This document shows, in pieces, positions 9,379 to 18,852 of a DNA stretch of 37,609 nucleotides. Numbering within the stretch: the first letter of the stretch is position 1; every line of letters starts with the position of its first letter. This DNA is from Deltaproteobacteria bacterium. Lineage in GTDB: Bacteria > JAEEML01. The translations under genes and the position numbers were made by a program. The stretch covers positions 1 to 37,609 of the forward strand of contig JAEEML010000069.1 in NCBI GenBank assembly GCA_016283195.1, read 5' to 3'. Below the pieces are notes generated by a model. It was given only the letters and a program-made list of their open reading frames with translations, had not been told where the DNA came from and made no database searches.

Positions 9379-9460
9379 TTTTGCCGGCCTGGTTGACCGC
9401 TTTTCCGGTTCTGTTGTTTCGCCACTTGCCAGTCCGGAAAAATATATTAAGGAGAGGCGC

Positions 9461-10231
9461 TTAGTCTTTTATGCAACGCACCGAGCAGGAAATATTTTCT
9501 TTTTTCTCAATTTCAACACTCATCCAAGTTATTTTCAGCGGAGAACCTGTAGAGCAGAAATAGGCAAAATCACCCATTCTATCATAAAAGGGATCAACAT
9601 TATTTCTTCCAGCATAACGGTAGCCGGCTGGCAGGGCCGAAAAGCCATAAGTATTTTCGCCCTCATGAAAGCTTTTATCTCTAAGTCTTTTGGCCGGTAT
9701 CTCGCTGGAGGTAGTTATATCTCCACCGGCAAAAGCAATTAAATTTTGAAATTCTTCTTCGCTCGGCAAGTGCCACCCGGCAGGGCAAACTCTTATGGCA
9801 TCTGTCTGGTCATAAAGGCAGCCATATTGCTCAATAAATTGAGGATTTTGCTCTATATCGGCATAGCAGGTGACTGCGCTGCCGCCATTTGTCTGTTTAG
9901 TAGCTAAATTTTCGGCCATCCATTCCTTATTATTAATGACCACGGTTTTATATGTTTTGCCATCCACGGTAAGAGTGGAATAAGCGTGGCAGGCGCCATC
10001 TAGACAATAGCCAAAATTACCACAATCACTAATGGTAGCGCACACAGGTAAACATTCACCTTGGGTAAATTTTAAACTTTCTGCGCACTTAAAGCCATCT
10101 ACACATGAACGATCTTCATTACAAGGATAGGTGACTTCTCTCGAGGTGACATCGGCAAAATACATACAACCACCAGCTGTTAAAAGCGGCATTACGCTGA
10201 ATATGAATTTTAATTCTTTTAATTTCATCAC
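9461..10231 (-). CDS. Cys-rich lipoprotein with one FISUMP domain
   Basis: This 256-residue protein has a lipoprotein signal (LLTAGGC, Cys22), a short block of Cys pairs (C..DRSCVDGFKC, CDISDCGNFGYC-like), then one Fibrobacter succinogenes major paralogous domain (FISUMP, TIGR02145). The domain signature runs VDGKTYKTVVINNKEWMAENL, CPAGWHLPSEEEF, YGFSALPAGYRY and ends in SVRCIKD. FISUMP domains are extracellular modules related to the C-type-lectin-like/FGE fold; their ligand is unknown. The gene starts 6 bases after the stop of the two-domain FISUMP gene and is very probably cotranscribed with it. Confidence 0.85.
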   Translation of the reverse strand: MMKLKELKFIFSVMPLLTAGGCMYFADVTSREVTYPCNEDRSCVDGFKCAESLKFTQGECLPVCATISDCGNFGYCLDGACHAYSTLTVDGKTYKTVVINNKEWMAENLATKQTNGGSAVTCYADIEQNPQFIEQYGCLYDQTDAIRVCPAGWHLPSEEEFQNLIAFAGGDITTSSEIPAKRLRDKSFHEGENTYGFSALPAGYRYAGRNNVDPFYDRMGDFAYFCSTGSPLKITWMSVEIEKKENISCSVRCIKD

Positions 10232-10237
10232 CCACTC

Positions 10238-11776
10238 CTACCACCTGGCGCCGATGGTGAGCAGCGCTGCTTTTTTACTCACCGCTGGTGCAATGGTAAC
10301 AGACTGCTTATCAAGCTTTTTCTTACTCTTTTGGTATTTTACCCCAAAAATTATTGCGGTGGCCACGGCCGCTCCGGTTATACCAAAAGTGACATAACTG
10401 GCCACCTCCATGGAGCGGCCTCTTTGGGCTATAGCGGCCGCCTCGGTTTGGGAGAGTAGATTATTATTGGTTATTGGTTCATTACCTCTAAACTCATCTT
10501 CCGCCTCATGGGACTTAGCGGAATAAATAGCGGCCGACGAAATGAGGGCGATACCGGTAACGGCGAGAGCTCCGCCAAGAGCTCCGGCGGTAATAGAAGC
10601 GGCCAATAGCTTTGTATTGCCCTTGTTCTCTGGGGTCGCGCCGGTTTCCGGCCGGCTGGTTATGGCCGCCTCTTCGTTAGAACCCCGGATACAGCGCACT
10701 GCCAAATAACTGCTTCTTTTTCCGCTGGTTACTAAAGCTTTGCCGCTATCCACATATAATCCGTAGGCCTTGTTATTTTTATAGGCTGTACTTGACCAAA
10801 AATAGGCCTCGGTATCAAAAAATGAGCAGCCGCTCTTGTCGCAGCTACCGGCCGGCAAAGCGGAAAAGCCGGAGACATTTTTGCCTCTATCCCATTTTTT
10901 ATGGCGCAGATTATCGGAGCCTATAGCCCCCTTGCCAACCTGGTTTAAGAGGCGATCAAAATCCACTTTGCTTGGCAGGCGCCAGCCGGCCGGGCAGACT
11001 TTTTGGGCATCTTTAAAGGTGTAAAGCGCGCCATATTCTTTTTGCTTGCTGTTAATTTTATAGTCGATGTCGGCGGCAATATATTTCATGTTTTCGGCCA
11101 GCCAGGTGTGCCCGTCGATTTCCACCGTTTTGTAAACGGTGCCATCGCGCTCATCGGTAAAAGTGGCCCCCTGAATAGTCTCTTCGGCATCTTTAAGGCA
11201 GCGCACAGAGAGCCACTCAGTGGTCATATTATGGCATTTATTAGCGGAAACGCGGCCCGGAAGCAGGGTCAAAGAGTTTGCGTTAACTCCCTCATTATCA
11301 CACCAGGTTTTGGACCAAAAATAGGCGCCGGTTCCAAAATTCTCATAGCTACCCGATTCATACCTCCCGGCCGGCAGGGCGGAAAAGCCGGACTCGTTTT
11401 TGCCATCTTGCCAGCTAATATCGCGCAAATTACCCGAGCCCTCCTCACCTTCACCGACTTGGCTTAAAAGCCTGGTAAATTCCACTTTGGATGGCAAATG
11501 CCAGCCGCTGGGGCACACCTTTTGGGCATCGGCCCAGGAATATAAACAGCCATAATTTTTTATGGAACTCCCATGTTTACTATCGGTCCGGCAGCTAATT
11601 TCTTCGGCCACATATTTTATGTTTTCGGCCATCCAAGTCTTTTTGCCAATTTGCACGGTTTTATAAGTTGTGCCATCGCGCACATCGGTAAAAGTGCCCT
11701 GTTCCTGCGCCAAAGCCACGGAAGTAAAGAGTTCTATAGAGATAAAAAGAGCGGTTTTTATCCACACATTGTACAT
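10238..11776 (-). CDS. Protein with two tandem FISUMP domains and two C-terminal membrane helices
   Basis: The likely product is 512 residues from ATG 11776. That start gives a proper signal peptide ending SVALAQ and has TGAGG upstream; an in-frame start at 11854 would add 26 residues with no signal character. Two FISUMP domains follow, at about residues 28-194 and 204-364. Each has T.VRDG..YKTV.I...TW.AEN, KVCP.GW.LPSKV.F.RLL, SGFSALPAG and a terminal VRC. The C-terminal part has two hydrophobic glycine/alanine-rich helices (about 390-418 and 457-479) separated by a polar loop and ends KKAALLTIGARW. The two domains are also similar in DNA, so an internal duplication is likely. It heads a two-gene unit with the single-domain lipoprotein. 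Function unknown; surface recognition is a guess. Confidence 0.85.
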   Translation of the reverse strand: MYNVWIKTALFISIELFTSVALAQEQGTFTDVRDGTTYKTVQIGKKTWMAENIKYVAEEISCRTDSKHGSSIKNYGCLYSWADAQKVCPSGWHLPSKVEFTRLLSQVGEGEEGSGNLRDISWQDGKNESGFSALPAGRYESGSYENFGTGAYFWSKTWCDNEGVNANSLTLLPGRVSANKCHNMTTEWLSVRCLKDAEETIQGATFTDERDGTVYKTVEIDGHTWLAENMKYIAADIDYKINSKQKEYGALYTFKDAQKVCPAGWRLPSKVDFDRLLNQVGKGAIGSDNLRHKKWDRGKNVSGFSALPAGSCDKSGCSFFDTEAYFWSSTAYKNNKAYGLYVDSGKALVTSGKRSSYLAVRCIRGSNEEAAITSRPETGATPENKGNTKLLAASITAGALGGALAVTGIALISSAAIYSAKSHEAEDEFRGNEPITNNNLLSQTEAAAIAQRGRSMEVASYVTFGITGAAVATAIIFGVKYQKSKKKLDKQSVTIAPAVSKKAALLTIGARW

Positions 11777-11962
11777 ATAAGCCTCAAAATTATAGCCCTT
11801 TGGCGGCAAAACTATTTTTGCCCCAAAAGTGCCCAAACAGGGCGTTTTTACCAAGTGTATTAGCTTTTTTCATGCGGCAAAGAGTCTAAGGCAAGGCTTT
11901 GGGGAAAATGGTGATAAAGCCGTGGAGAGATGATGAATTATAATTAGCGAGAAGCGGCAAAA

Positions 11963-12454
11963 TTATTTCTTTTCTTTTAAGAGATCGCGAATTTCGGTTA
12001 AAAGTTGTTGCTCCGGAGTGAGCTCAGGTTCGGCCGGAGCGGCTTCGGCGGCAGCAGCGGCATCCGCTTCGGCTTTAGCTGTAGCCGCATCAGCCACTTT
12101 TTGGCGCATATTCGACATAAAGCCGAGGAATTTTTTCATAACGAGAAAGACAACTATGGCCACAATGAGGAAATCCACAACCCCGCCGATGAAGTTACCA
12201 TAAGGGATGACAACCCCGGCATCGGTGGTGTAAGCCAGTTTTTTGAGCCCCTCGCCGGCATCTTTGGCCCCGCCCATAGCGATGATGGCGGTGATGCAGG
12301 GCATGACAATATCGTTAACAAAAGAGGTGACAATTTTACCGAAAGCGCCACCGATAATAACACCGATGGCCATATCGATAATATTGCCCTTAAAGGCAAA
12401 AGTTTTGAATTCTTCGATTAAGGAAAACGCTTTTTGTTTTACAATATTTGCCAT
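11963..12454 (-). CDS. mscL: Large-conductance mechanosensitive channel MscL
   Basis: MscL is the inner-membrane pentameric channel that opens under membrane tension to release solutes on hypo-osmotic shock. The 163-residue protein shows the family pattern: N-terminal amphipathic helix (EEFKTFAFKGNIIDMAIGVIIGGAFGKIVTSFVNDIVMP covers S1 and TM1), a periplasmic loop, TM2 (NFIGGVVDFLIVAIVVFLVMKKF) and a C-terminal cytoplasmic helix ending LTPEQQLLTEIRDLLKEKK. An Ala/Glu-rich linker of about 30 residues makes it longer than the ~136-residue E. coli protein. GGAGGTG precedes the ATG. A near-palindrome GGTTAAAGG/CCCTTTACC at 12469-12486 lies in its leader. Confidence 0.97.
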   Translation of the reverse strand: MANIVKQKAFSLIEEFKTFAFKGNIIDMAIGVIIGGAFGKIVTSFVNDIVMPCITAIIAMGGAKDAGEGLKKLAYTTDAGVVIPYGNFIGGVVDFLIVAIVVFLVMKKFLGFMSNMRQKVADAATAKAEADAAAAAEAAPAEPELTPEQQLLTEIRDLLKEKK

Positions 12455-12589
12455 AACACACCTCCAACGGTTAAAGGCCCTTTACCCCTATGCTCATTTT
12501 GGAGAAAGATCAAGAGCTCTTTTAGGCTAAATGGTTTTCCCTTTTCAATTATAAAAATGGAGAGGCGCTGGGAAGAGATAGTGTAAAGG

Positions 12590-15500
12590 TTATTCGTTTG
12601 TCATATTGTGCATGACAGAGTGCAGAGAGCGCGGAACTTCCAGTTGCAAGAGCTGCTCCATGGCCTTTTGGTCGCTCACGGTGCGTTGCACTGTGGGCGT
12701 GGGGTTCTCTTTGGTGCCGGGGAGCAATATAGCGCTTTCTACCGTAGCGCCAACTTTGGTGGTAAGACGCGGATCGGCCGGCAATTCGCCGCCCAGATTT
12801 TGTACATCTTTAATTAAAGCCCCTGTTTCGGCATCCAGCATATAGAGGCGGCTATTGCCGTTGCTGCCGGTAGATTCGCCGCAGCTGGAGGCTACGCCGA
12901 CGTCACCGCGGCCGCAGGAGACAGTTGGCTCGTAGGTGGTAATAACTACCATGCCGCCATTTTGGCCGTTGTTCTTGCGATAAGTAATAACACTCGGCGG
13001 GTTGACAACTCTCTCACCCGGCCTTAATTCCAAACGCCAGCCTTTAGCTGCCTTGGCGCTGGTGGCGCCCACACCCACTCTGGCATTAGCTGCTTTTAAG
13101 GTAATGTCTATATCGCTTTCGGTGCAGGGGCCGGTGGATGAGCAAAGCCCGTCTTCTAAAACGACGGAATATATATAGCCTGGGTTTTCGCAAATGAGGT
13201 CATTCCAGGCATAGCCCTCGGCTTGCTTTAAGAGCTGATCGCGGTCGCCGGTGCCAAAGATGGCTCTAAGCTTGTTGTCACCAGTGGAAATAGTTACCGG
13301 CAGGAAGAAAATTTGTTTCTTTTGATAATTTTGCGCCCGCGGTTCGGAATATGGCTCAATTAAGGGGTATTGCGTTCTAAAGACCACTTTGGGGCTATCC
13401 CAGTTGCTGATTTTGCCGCTGCTTAACTTTGTGCCCATGGCCGGTAAATTTTGCAACCACACTTGCCCGCCGTGATCCATAGCCACAATTTTGGTGTACA
13501 TGGGAATGGTGTCGTTTTGCGCGTTTCTAAAGGATTTCGGCCAAGTGAAAACCGGCGGCGCGGCAAAACTGTATTTCATGTTTTTGAGGTTGCTGTCGCT
13601 ATTCTTATATTGAGCGGCATAGAGGAGCTCGCCGGTATAAGGGTCAACAATATAATAGCCGCGCCCTTTTTGATCCAGGCTGTCAAAACCGCCGCCCAAA
13701 AGAGCTACCCACTTGGGCACATTGGTATTAAGCTGAATGGCGCCCACAGCCGACGGACTGGCGCTCATTTCCATCCAGGTTTCGCCGAACTGTTCGGTAA
13801 TCCCCCAGGTGGTGCGGGTGGTGGCACTCTCCGGCGGAAATTCCCAGAGGAATTTGGGGCTGGTTGTATCGGTGACATCCAGAGCATAATAGCTGTGGCC
13901 ACCTTGGCGCATACCGCCTATGAGCACTGTTTTCCATTTGTCTTTATTGGATAATTTATTGAGATCATCGTTGGCGCTGCCGATCCACACATCGCGGTAA
14001 GTCGGTGAAGCGTCAATAAAGTAGGCTTTGTTATCATAGCCACAGCCGGAGCCGTTTACTTTGCACATGTCTTTAAGGCGCGGTAACACGCTGGGCGGAA
14101 TAAAGGCCCAGAGCTCTTCACCGGTGGAATCTACCAGCTCGCCTTTGTTGTTATAAGTGCCGGCATGGAAAGCGTGAATCATGCCATCGTTGGAACCCAC
14201 CACATATATAGCCGGGCGGTTTTTAATAATACCGGCAAAACCGGCATTTTCCTGGCCCACCTGGCGATAGGATTTTTGGGCAAAGCTATCGGAAAGATTG
14301 CTGATTAAAAGTGGTGAAGAGTGGAATATATCACCCAGCTTCCACCAGCCGTCAACTGCCTCGCCTTTACTGTTTAACAAAGTAGAGAGGCTGCGCTCTT
14401 CGGTGGTATCGTTATCAAAATCCAAATCGTCAACATCAATGCCGCGCAAGAATTTAATGAGCCTTATAGCCTCTTCGTTAGAGGAGTAGCCAAAAGCTGT
14501 TTTGAGCTTGGCCAGATTGGTGGTATCGGTTGATAAAAATTCTATTTGTGTATCGCTCGCATCAAATTTGCCATCGGTATTGGCGGCTACCACGGTTTGA
14601 ATATTGCGGCGCGAGCCTGCAGGCTTACTTTCGTCGGCATAGCGGTAACAGCTGCCCACGTTTAAGTGGAAAGGATCCTGAGCCAGGGAGCCGGTGTTTT
14701 TATTTTGGTAATCGCCGGAAAGGCAGAGCTGAGCATCCCAGAAGGGCTTGCTGGCTAAAAGGCCGTCTTTATATTCCACAATAGTGCCATCGGCGCCAAC
14801 AATGCACATCTCGCTGTTATTATCGGGATCGGCGCAGGTGCAGGTGCTTTCAGTATCAAGTTCATCACAGAGTTCAAACTTATACATGTGGGCTTCCCAA
14901 TAAGGGAAGCTGTTTGTTGGCACAAAAGTAGTTGAAACAACAGTATTTTCGCCGCTGCCGCGCACACCGGCGACAGATGGCGCCGTATAGGTCATGGCCC
15001 GCGGCTTGATATCTTTAATGATGGTGGTGAGAGCGTTTTTTAACGAGTCAACATCATATGCCGGAATACAAATACCATCGCCGGCTTTAGCTGTTTGCTC
15101 AAGGACATCAGGACATTTGTCAGGATCCGCGATATTAGGCAAAGCAAACGAAATTGCGTAGGTAGTAATAATATTTCGCACTCCATCCCGCTCATCCATA
15201 AGATCTTTGTTTCGTAAAATATAAGCCACTTCGTCCATACAAGCATTGTTTTTGAATGCTAGTACGCCATCATCTTTGAAAACACTTCCGTAAAGATTAT
15301 CGGCAGTTGGCAAACCTGTAGCGCTGCATGAACCACCTCTCCCGCCGCTTGGTGCATCATAGGTTCCGGTCGGTTCACCATCGGTAAGAACAATCAAAAA
15401 GGAATTAGATTGGCATTTGTCACAAAATTGAGCCTGAGTAGCATCGGTTTTTCTTGCAAAATAGCCTACGTGATCAATGGATTCGGCTATTGGTGTACCA

Positions 15501-17332
15501 GTTGCAAATTTTCCAATCATGCCATATACTTCCTCTTTCATATCTTCTCTGATGTCATCCTCAAGGCAAGGAGTATCCTTCTTATTATCTCTACATGCTG
15601 TTTTGGTTTTTACAGTTGCGCATGATGGCTGGATGTCTTTTGTTGTGCTTTTTGTGGCTGTATAATGTAGATTTTTATTGGCGTTAGATGAACTGTTTCC
15701 AGGTTTGGCTGACGGAATATCAAGATAAGTAGTAATGCCGATGCGGATATCATCTTCCAATTCGCTGCGATCAAAGAGTGAATAAAGAGCAGCCGAAACT
15801 TGGACATCGCGACGGGGGTTAAAATTCATCCAATCACCAAGGTAAGCGTGTTTTTTGGTGAAGGTACAATTGTTGGAAGCAGAGATATTAGGTTCCGAGA
15901 GATTTACTGGGCAAGAGTTACTGGTGGCTGTGCCGGGAACAGATTCAATAGTAGCTAGACCCTGGGTGTTGAAATCGCAGCGCCTTAAGCTTGAGATATC
16001 AATGGCATCAATAGCTACTCCACTACACGTTCGCTCATCGCTGTATTGCCAGAACCAAGAATCATAAACACGCTCGACATTGCCTTTACCATATTTGATG
16101 GTTAACCGTAATGTATCGCCGTTAGTTAGGTCAATAGTAATTGGCTGACTTACCCAAGCTTGATTTTGACTATCCGGCTTTAGCGAATTGTTTGTTTGCC
16201 AACTGTTTTTATAGCTACACCAAGCATTTGCAAGCGAGCCATCATCGCGATCGGTAATGGCGCCGCTGTTGAGTTCTATGACGGCGGAAGCATGTACGGT
16301 ATTGCCTCTAACACTTTCGACACGAAGTGTGGCAGAGCCATCATCTGGAGTACGGTTAAAAGTCGGGGTGATAATGTAACTGCCAGTTGCACCGGTAAAG
16401 GTTGTAGAGAGTTGGTAGGCATAAGTTCTTGAGGTACTGGTCGCTACATCGGCGCGTATATAAGTGCGCCCATTATTGCTTTCTATTCGCGGGGTTAGAC
16501 AGTTGGCATTACCTCCTCCACAAGATGAGCTACTACTTCTAGTCATATCTTCGGCTTCAATATGGATATTATCATCTGTAGAAGGTAAATTAACTTGTGA
16601 GCCAGAGGTATTTTGGCCACAATTACATGAATTATATGGGTCACCGCTACCGCTACCGCATAGTGTGGAATAGTAACCCTGAGTACGCATACTATAGACA
16701 CAGCGGTTGATTTCTTCACATGATGAATACTTTGAGCAATATCTATATACTGTAGCATCAAATGTTTCTTTTTCGTTTGATGACCCGCGTCCGCAGGAAT
16801 TAACGGTGCCTTTCATAGAAGGAGCTTCATATACGTCAGGTCGATTAGAATAAGGGGCAGCAGTGTACCAGATACTGCAGCTTTTGTAATAGTCGGTCGC
16901 TTCCGGGCCTTTGGTTACAAGTGGTTTGTAATGTGGTCCTAGCCAAGTTATGCCGTCAGTGTCATAGACACCGACATACTTATCACGCTCCCCATCGCCA
17001 TTTATATCCGGCCCTAAAAGCTCATCAAAATTGCTATTAGCGCAAATTTTTGAATTGTTTGGTGCTTGCTTTTCATACCAACCATCTTTATAGCAATCTT
17101 CGCAGTTGTGAGAGAGCATGGAACCGGAAGTATCAATAAGAAAAGTGACGGTGATAGGCCAGTTGCTGGCTGCTGCTTTGCCGCCTACCGAAAAGAGATC
17201 GATATCATCGGCTTTGGCATTGCTCGGCAGGAGCAAAAGCGCCATTAACGATAAAAACACCCATCTTCCGTTAAAGGTTGCTTTTTTCATGACTTTATCC
17301 TCAATTTGTTTGTTTACGCTTTGTTTTAACAT
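12590..17332 (-). CDS. pilY1: Type IV pilus tip/assembly protein PilY1, with extra N-terminal insert
   Basis: PilY1 is the large exported protein that caps or regulates type IV pili and mediates adhesion. The 1580-residue product has a signal peptide (SNAKA, near residue 41), a von Willebrand A domain with the MIDAS motif DTSGS (67-71), and a C-terminal PilY1 beta-propeller with LGDIFHSSPLLI, VGSNDGMIHAFHAG and ELWAFIPPSVLPRL. Two things are unusual. Residues 109-117 form a DINGDGERD calcium-loop-like motif. Residues about 257-447 look like a CBM6/35-type jelly roll (IHIEAEDM ... SGVAIDAIDIS) inserted in the vWA domain. It is the last gene of the minor-pilin operon, 24 bases after pilW. ATG 17332 (AGAGGT upstream) and ATG 17290 (GAGG upstream) are both possible; the latter gives a more normal signal peptide. 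Confidence 0.93.
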   Translation of the reverse strand: MLKQSVNKQIEDKVMKKATFNGRWVFLSLMALLLLPSNAKADDIDLFSVGGKAAASNWPITVTFLIDTSGSMLSHNCEDCYKDGWYEKQAPNNSKICANSNFDELLGPDINGDGERDKYVGVYDTDGITWLGPHYKPLVTKGPEATDYYKSCSIWYTAAPYSNRPDVYEAPSMKGTVNSCGRGSSNEKETFDATVYRYCSKYSSCEEINRCVYSMRTQGYYSTLCGSGSGDPYNSCNCGQNTSGSQVNLPSTDDNIHIEAEDMTRSSSSSCGGGNANCLTPRIESNNGRTYIRADVATSTSRTYAYQLSTTFTGATGSYIITPTFNRTPDDGSATLRVESVRGNTVHASAVIELNSGAITDRDDGSLANAWCSYKNSWQTNNSLKPDSQNQAWVSQPITIDLTNGDTLRLTIKYGKGNVERVYDSWFWQYSDERTCSGVAIDAIDISSLRRCDFNTQGLATIESVPGTATSNSCPVNLSEPNISASNNCTFTKKHAYLGDWMNFNPRRDVQVSAALYSLFDRSELEDDIRIGITTYLDIPSAKPGNSSSNANKNLHYTATKSTTKDIQPSCATVKTKTACRDNKKDTPCLEDDIREDMKEEVYGMIGKFATGTPIAESIDHVGYFARKTDATQAQFCDKCQSNSFLIVLTDGEPTGTYDAPSGGRGGSCSATGLPTADNLYGSVFKDDGVLAFKNNACMDEVAYILRNKDLMDERDGVRNIITTYAISFALPNIADPDKCPDVLEQTAKAGDGICIPAYDVDSLKNALTTIIKDIKPRAMTYTAPSVAGVRGSGENTVVSTTFVPTNSFPYWEAHMYKFELCDELDTESTCTCADPDNNSEMCIVGADGTIVEYKDGLLASKPFWDAQLCLSGDYQNKNTGSLAQDPFHLNVGSCYRYADESKPAGSRRNIQTVVAANTDGKFDASDTQIEFLSTDTTNLAKLKTAFGYSSNEEAIRLIKFLRGIDVDDLDFDNDTTEERSLSTLLNSKGEAVDGWWKLGDIFHSSPLLISNLSDSFAQKSYRQVGQENAGFAGIIKNRPAIYVVGSNDGMIHAFHAGTYNNKGELVDSTGEELWAFIPPSVLPRLKDMCKVNGSGCGYDNKAYFIDASPTYRDVWIGSANDDLNKLSNKDKWKTVLIGGMRQGGHSYYALDVTDTTSPKFLWEFPPESATTRTTWGITEQFGETWMEMSASPSAVGAIQLNTNVPKWVALLGGGFDSLDQKGRGYYIVDPYTGELLYAAQYKNSDSNLKNMKYSFAAPPVFTWPKSFRNAQNDTIPMYTKIVAMDHGGQVWLQNLPAMGTKLSSGKISNWDSPKVVFRTQYPLIEPYSEPRAQNYQKKQIFFLPVTISTGDNKLRAIFGTGDRDQLLKQAEGYAWNDLICENPGYIYSVVLEDGLCSSTGPCTESDIDITLKAANARVGVGATSAKAAKGWRLELRPGERVVNPPSVITYRKNNGQNGGMVVITTYEPTVSCGRGDVGVASSCGESTGSNGNSRLYMLDAETGALIKDVQNLGGELPADPRLTTKVGATVESAILLPGTKENPTPTVQRTVSDQKAMEQLLQLEVPRSLHSVMHNMTNE

Positions 17333-17356
17333 AGCTACCTCTTCTTGCGGCCCGGC

Positions 17357-18394
17357 TTAAAGCTGGGTGCGGAAAATTTCGCTGCCCATCCACACAAAAT
17401 TGGTTACATCGGCTTCTGAAGCTACCACGCCTTTTTGGGTCATCATATTATTCAGAGAAATATATTCGGAAATAGAGGTAAGCTCTTTATCGCCGGTGTT
17501 TTTGTTTATTTGATAACCGGTGATGGTGATTTCAATAGCTTTAATATCGGCAACGGCAAATTCGTCGGTTGTGGGCACGCCCTCGGCGGTGAGGCCCGTA
17601 AGTTCGTCAGCTGATAAAAAGCCGTCGTGGTTGCTGTCGCTAAAATATTTTACTTTAAATTCCTGTATATCTTCGGCCAGAGGCATATAGTCATCGCCAT
17701 CGACTTTGCCATCGTTATTTAAATCTATGCCCGGTTCCACCACTAAAATATTGGAGTTCTCACCCTGGCTGTTGACTCCGGCACGCACATAAAAAACATA
17801 GCTCTCAAGCAGAGCCACTTTTAGGTGATCGTTATCTTGCGGCGGCAGAGCGAATCCCCAATGATTATCAGCCTTTACCAAAATGTTGTTGCTGCCGTCC
17901 ACGCGGGCGTTGGTGGAAACTACAGTGCCGAAACTGCCGGGATTATTAAAAACAAACAGAGCCTGTCCTTTAGGCCAATCGGGGTCTAAATCATCGGCTG
18001 TCGGCATGGTGAGCGAAAGGTTAGTGGCCGAGGTGCGGCTGGCTTGCCATTCCCCTAGAACATTGCGATAACCGATGTGCAAACGGTCGCCAAAACTTTG
18101 GCCGTCGCTATTTGTCGCGTAGTTGGAAACAGAGTAGGATGAGGTGAGCAAAGTGCGCGGTATGCCGTAACCGGCCATGGCTATTTTTGGGCGCATATAG
18201 GAAATAGCTTGTCTAAGTGAGCGATTAGATTGCATAAATTGTACTTGCTTATCGTGAAAACGCCCCTGAGAGAGCAAAATGCCGGCAGCCCCGCCCACGA
18301 CGATTACGCCGACCACGCCGGCTACCATAAGTTCCACCAGAGTAAAGCCGCGTTCAGAGCGGCGGCGATTATTACTATGCTCCGTATTCTTCAT
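17357..18394 (-). CDS. pilW: Type IV pilus minor pilin PilW
   Basis: PilW is a minor pilin that helps prime pilus assembly in the inner membrane. The type III prepilin signal RRRSERG-FTLVELMVAGVVGVIVV includes the cleavage Gly and Glu5. The rest is a 300-residue, mostly beta domain with an acidic DLNNDGKVDGDDY calcium-loop-like motif and a second DSNHDGFLSADELTG EF-hand-like motif. I chose ATG 18394 because it overlaps the pilV stop as ATGA; an in-frame start at 18430 lies within pilV. It is the fourth gene of the operon. Confidence 0.9.
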   Translation of the reverse strand: MKNTEHSNNRRRSERGFTLVELMVAGVVGVIVVGGAAGILLSQGRFHDKQVQFMQSNRSLRQAISYMRPKIAMAGYGIPRTLLTSSYSVSNYATNSDGQSFGDRLHIGYRNVLGEWQASRTSATNLSLTMPTADDLDPDWPKGQALFVFNNPGSFGTVVSTNARVDGSNNILVKADNHWGFALPPQDNDHLKVALLESYVFYVRAGVNSQGENSNILVVEPGIDLNNDGKVDGDDYMPLAEDIQEFKVKYFSDSNHDGFLSADELTGLTAEGVPTTDEFAVADIKAIEITITGYQINKNTGDKELTSISEYISLNNMMTQKGVVASEADVTNFVWMGSEIFRTQL

Positions 18395-18852
18395 AGCGCC
18401 CGCCCCGATTGTAAAGAATAAGTACGCCAATCACCATGAACATCGTTGCCTTGATTATCCTGGCTTGATCTCAAAGGATCCCACCAGCGCACAATGACGG
18501 TAACGGTAACATAAGGAATAAGCGCATTTACTTCATCTACTGTCCAGCTGACGGCAAAATTGCCATCTTTGGCTTCATAATTTCCGGCATTCTCGCCGGT
18601 AGCGGTGATATTTTTGAGATTATGTCCGCTCTCCAGCTCGTCATTGGGGAGTTGTAATTTGGCCGATAGAGTTGAGCTGGCAATAACATTGGCTTCAATC
18701 ATCTTTTGGCTATTATGGTTGGCTTTGGCCGAGTAGTTCATCATGGAGAGCAGCCCCAGAGAACCAACGGTAAAGACAAAAGCGCTAACCATGGCTTCAA
18801 TCAGGGTAAGACCGCGATTATATTTGTTTCTTCTTGCTGCTATTTGTACCAT
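18391..18852 (-). CDS. pilV: Type IV pilus minor pilin PilV
   Basis: This 153-residue minor pilin has the prepilin signal YNRG-LTLIEAMVSAFVFTVGSLGLLSMM followed by a short globular domain. The LTLIEAM..A.V...GLLG-like N-terminus and the QKMIEANVIASSTLSAKL stretch are typical of PilV. It overlaps fimT upstream by 13 bases and pilW downstream by 4, so translation is probably coupled. Confidence 0.87.
   Translation of the reverse strand: MVQIAARRNKYNRGLTLIEAMVSAFVFTVGSLGLLSMMNYSAKANHNSQKMIEANVIASSTLSAKLQLPNDELESGHNLKNITATGENAGNYEAKDGNFAVSWTVDEVNALIPYVTVTVIVRWWDPLRSSQDNQGNDVHGDWRTYSLQSGRAL

Noticed and set aside
9400-9446. TTTTCCGG / CCGGAAAA inverted repeat between convergent genes
   Set aside because: The loop is about 25 bases and the 3' side is followed by A, not T, on either strand, so it is not a standard terminator.
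10238-11776. Assigning the genome to Fibrobacter because of FISUMP domains
   Set aside because: The domain has spread to other phyla, and the HEAT-like protein and Cys-rich lipoproteins point to Myxococcota-like bacteria instead.
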